A stretch of DNA of 64,000 bases, taken from the NCBI GenBank assembly GCA_024233875.1, contig JACKPB010000006.1, positions 1-64,000 of the forward strand, written 5' to 3'. Shown piece by piece: positions 61,835-64,000 of this stretch. The notes beneath the pieces were generated by a model. It was not told the origin of the DNA, made no database searches, and saw nothing but the letters and a program-made list of their open reading frames with translations. This DNA comes from Leptospiraceae bacterium (GTDB lineage: Bacteria > Spirochaetota > Leptospiria > Leptospirales > Leptospiraceae). Position 1 is the first letter of the stretch; every line of letters starts with the position of its first letter. Both the position numbers and the translations under genes were made by a program.

Positions 61835-62713
61835 ATGGGATCCGATAAAACAAAAAATCAGGATGAGTTGTCCGGTGATACAAAAGTAAAGAAAAAGAAA
61901 AAATCACACAAATTTACTTCTGAGGGTGAAGGAAGTTCCAAGCTTTCGAAAAAACAATACGAGAAAGCTCTGGCAGAGCTTCAACTTGAATTAGTAAAAA
62001 TGCAATATTGGGTTAAATTTTCCGGAGCGAGAATTGTTATCATTTTCGAAGGTCGGGATGCCGCCGGTAAGGGAGGAACCATCAAAAGAATTCAGGAGCC
62101 TCTCAATCCACGGGGATGTAGGGTAGTGGCCCTGGGAACTCCCTCAGACAGAGAAAAGACTGAATGGTACTTTCAAAGATATGTACCTCATCTACCTGCT
62201 GCGGGAGAGATCGTCATGTTCGATAGGAGCTGGTACAATCGTGCAGGGGTAGAAAAAGTAATGGGATTCTGTAATGAAAAGCAATACGATGATTTCATGC
62301 AGGATTGCCCTGAGTTTGAAAGAATGCTTGTGCGCTCCGGGGTCATTTTGCTCAAGTATTGGTTTAGTGTAAGTGATGATGAGCAAGAAAGACGATTTCA
62401 ATCCAGAACGACAGATCCGGCCAGAAGATGGAAGTTGAGTCCTATGGATCTTGAATCCAGAGATCGTTGGATAGAGTATTCAAAAGCAAAGGATGTAATG
62501 TTTTCCCACACAAATATTCCGGAAGCACCCTGGTTTACTGTGGAAGCTGATGACAAGAAAAAAGCGAGATTGAATTGCATTCACCATATTCTTGAAAAAA
62601 TTCCTTACGAAGATATGACTCCCGAGCCTCTTCAGCTGGCACCCAGAAAACCTGCAGAAGATTATGTGAGACCTCCGAGAAATGAACAATTTTTTGTTCC
62701 GGATGTTTATTGA
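61835..62713 (+). CDS. ppk2: Polyphosphate kinase 2
   Basis: 292 aa from ATG 61835, with AGGAG 5 bases upstream; a GTG two codons earlier abuts the ribosome-binding site and is less likely. A Lys-rich tail of about 30 residues precedes the PPK2 core. Walker A is GRDAAGKGGT, Walker B and lid are MFDRSWYNRAGVE, and RRFQSRTTDPARRWKLSP is typical of class I. The enzyme transfers phosphate between polyphosphate and nucleoside diphosphates, usually to make GTP or ATP. It stands alone and converges on the sigma-54 regulator gene. Confidence 0.95.
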   Translation: MGSDKTKNQDELSGDTKVKKKKKSHKFTSEGEGSSKLSKKQYEKALAELQLELVKMQYWVKFSGARIVIIFEGRDAAGKGGTIKRIQEPLNPRGCRVVALGTPSDREKTEWYFQRYVPHLPAAGEIVMFDRSWYNRAGVEKVMGFCNEKQYDDFMQDCPEFERMLVRSGVILLKYWFSVSDDEQERRFQSRTTDPARRWKLSPMDLESRDRWIEYSKAKDVMFSHTNIPEAPWFTVEADDKKKARLNCIHHILEKIPYEDMTPEPLQLAPRKPAEDYVRPPRNEQFFVPDVY

Positions 62714-62720
62714 TTCTGGC

Positions 62721-64000
62721 TCAAAGGTAGGGGTTCGTTTTTAATTTGTATTGCAGGGAACCCCTGCTGATTCCCAGGGCTCGGGCTGCCTCTTCCTGAG
62801 TCCTGTGTCTCTCCAAAGCGAGGCGTATGTATTCCGATTCTAATTTTTGAATGGCCTGATCCAATTTGAGATCCTGGATACTTTCCTTTTTCTTAACTTC
62901 TGAAGTAAATACTCTCTCATCTGTGTAGGAAGGATGTGGGTTCTCCGGTATTACATCCATGATCTCATGAAATTCTCTAGGGGTTTCCTTTTCTGAAGTG
63001 TGGATGGACTCAGGAAGAGATTCCGGGAAGATCATATCTGTCGGTGAGACCACACTCATGTACTGGATAGTATTTTGGAGTTCCCTGACGTTTCCGGGCC
63101 AGGAATATAGGGAAAGAGTTTCCATGACATCAAAACTCAATTGTTTGTTCTTTCCGTATCGATTGTTGAGTTCGGTAAGAAAATGATTCGCAAGAAGAGG
63201 TATGTCTCCTTTTCTCTCCCTGAGTGGGGGTAGTTGAAGTGGAATCACACCCAATCGAAAAAACAAATCCATCCGGAAATTCCCTTTCCCTACTTCTTTG
63301 CTTAGGTTTCGATGTGTTGCGGAAATGACCCTTACATCAATTTTGACTTTTTTGAAATCTCCCACTCTTTCAATTTCTCTTTCCTGTAGTACACGGAGTA
63401 GTTTTACCTGAAGAGATGGGGACATCTCAAAAACTTCATCGAGAAAAATTGTACCCCCATTGGCAAGTTCAAATCTCCCGGTATAATTTCTGTCCGCTCC
63501 GGTAAAGGCTCCTTTGACATGTCCGAAGAGTTCTGATTCCAGAAGGTTTTCATTCAGGGCACCACAATTTATACTTATGAAGGGTCCCTTTTGGCGATTG
63601 GAATGATAGTGAAGACTTTGAGCCACCATTTCCTTACCCGAACCGGATTCTCCATAGATAAGAACTGATGCATCCGTAGGACCTACAATTCGAATTCTGG
63701 ACTTTATGAAAAGTATCTTAGGATCATATCCAATAATTTTGTTCAGGATGTCGTGATCTTCGTGGACTGACTCCAGGAAGTTTCTGTAATTTTTGTTTCC
63801 CATCAAAGCTTTGGTGATGATTGAGGAAACCTTTTCTATCGTTTGGATATGAATTGAATTGAAACAGGATTTTTTTACTGATTCAATATTCAAAACTCCT
63901 AAGATTTCATTTTGAGAGATCAATGGAATCGAAAGTTCGGAGTAGATATTGTCTATTAGTTTGACGTACCTTCTATCTTTAGTGACATCGGGAATGTAGA
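62721..64000 (-). CDS. Sigma-54-dependent transcriptional activator with GAF domain (5' end cut by window)
   Basis: The frame continues past the last base, so the gene is partial; a TTG at 63923 is internal. The visible part has the end of a GAF domain (SELSIPLI, EILGVLNIES), the AAA+ domain with Walker A GESGSGKE, the sigma-54-contact loop GAFTGA and Walker B GGTIFLDEV, then a linker and a Fis-type HTH (EEAARALGISRGSLQYKLK). It activates RpoN promoters, probably in response to a ligand of the GAF domain. A matching promoter type lies at 58103-58118. It converges on ppk2 with 7 bp between them. Confidence 0.93.
   Translation of the reverse strand, partial: YIPDVTKDRRYVKLIDNIYSELSIPLISQNEILGVLNIESVKKSCFNSIHIQTIEKVSSIITKALMGNKNYRNFLESVHEDHDILNKIIGYDPKILFIKSRIRIVGPTDASVLIYGESGSGKEMVAQSLHYHSNRQKGPFISINCGALNENLLESELFGHVKGAFTGADRNYTGRFELANGGTIFLDEVFEMSPSLQVKLLRVLQEREIERVGDFKKVKIDVRVISATHRNLSKEVGKGNFRMDLFFRLGVIPLQLPPLRERKGDIPLLANHFLTELNNRYGKNKQLSFDVMETLSLYSWPGNVRELQNTIQYMSVVSPTDMIFPESLPESIHTSEKETPREFHEIMDVIPENPHPSYTDERVFTSEVKKKESIQDLKLDQAIQKLESEYIRLALERHRTQEEAARALGISRGSLQYKLKTNPYL

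Overview
The window reads as ordinary, densely packed chromosome of an AT-rich diderm spirochaete, most likely Leptospira or a close relative. The evidence is indirect: several lipoproteins with relaxed spirochaete-type lipoboxes (FVYC, FQYC, QSNC, GTSC), many large hybrid sensor kinases, a class III nucleotide cyclase fused to a kinase, a FlgT-like lipoprotein and a GTP-type PEP carboxykinase. No phage, plasmid, CRISPR or complete insertion sequence is visible. About 53 protein genes and one tRNA (Val, GAC) can be supported.

Layout. 0-2.4 kb: G3E GTPase and a YbdG/MscM-type mechanosensitive channel. 3.0-4.4 kb: MazG-like pyrophosphohydrolase and a secreted protein of unknown function. 4.6-7.5 kb: TetR regulator, diiron-type membrane-associated hydrolase and flavin monooxygenase in one operon behind operator-like palindromes. 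7.9-11.8 kb: SDR epimerase, haem c/beta-propeller protein and MFS exporter. 12.5-16 kb: HDAC-like deacetylase, FlgT-like lipoprotein and MBL-fold hydrolase. 16.5-20.4 kb: MacB/LolD-like ABC ATPase, FtsX-type permease and membrane-fusion protein. 20.4-22.5 kb: hybrid histidine kinase. 23.0-30.8 kb: a nine-gene assimilatory sulfate operon (sulfate uptake, ATP sulfurylase CysDN, APS reductase, siroheme synthesis). 31-34.4 kb: saccharopine-dehydrogenase-like protein, J-domain-like protein and an unknown. 34.7-37.7 kb: a solute-binding lipoprotein overlapping a GGDEF-EAL membrane protein. 37.8-39.7 kb: small operon of lipoprotein, nucleoside deoxyribosyltransferase, DnaJ protein and DUF1801. 39.8-43.0 kb: thiS, thiE, degenerate TagA-like transferase and DUF2779 nuclease. 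43.0-53.2 kb: DUF389 membrane protein, patatin plus seven-PAS hybrid kinase, and a 7TM kinase-receiver-cyclase fusion. 53.4-55.2 kb: pckG. 56.2-64 kb: tRNA-Val, small secreted proteins (one behind a strong sigma-54-type promoter), nitrilase, CAP protein, PPK2 and the C-terminal part of a sigma-54 activator.

The most distinctive non-coding content is three families of short dispersed repeats (about 90-195 bp) with inverted ends, in at least 11 copies or relics, confined to intergenic DNA. In four places the repeat end forms the stop codon of the adjacent gene. One family looks like a MITE with TA target duplication. No complete new defence or mobile system was found. The candidates for undescribed biology are the binding-protein/c-di-GMP pair, the kinase-cyclase fusion, the patatin/kinase pair, a cysteine-less protein resembling A-type/Nfu Fe-S scaffolds, and the repeat families.
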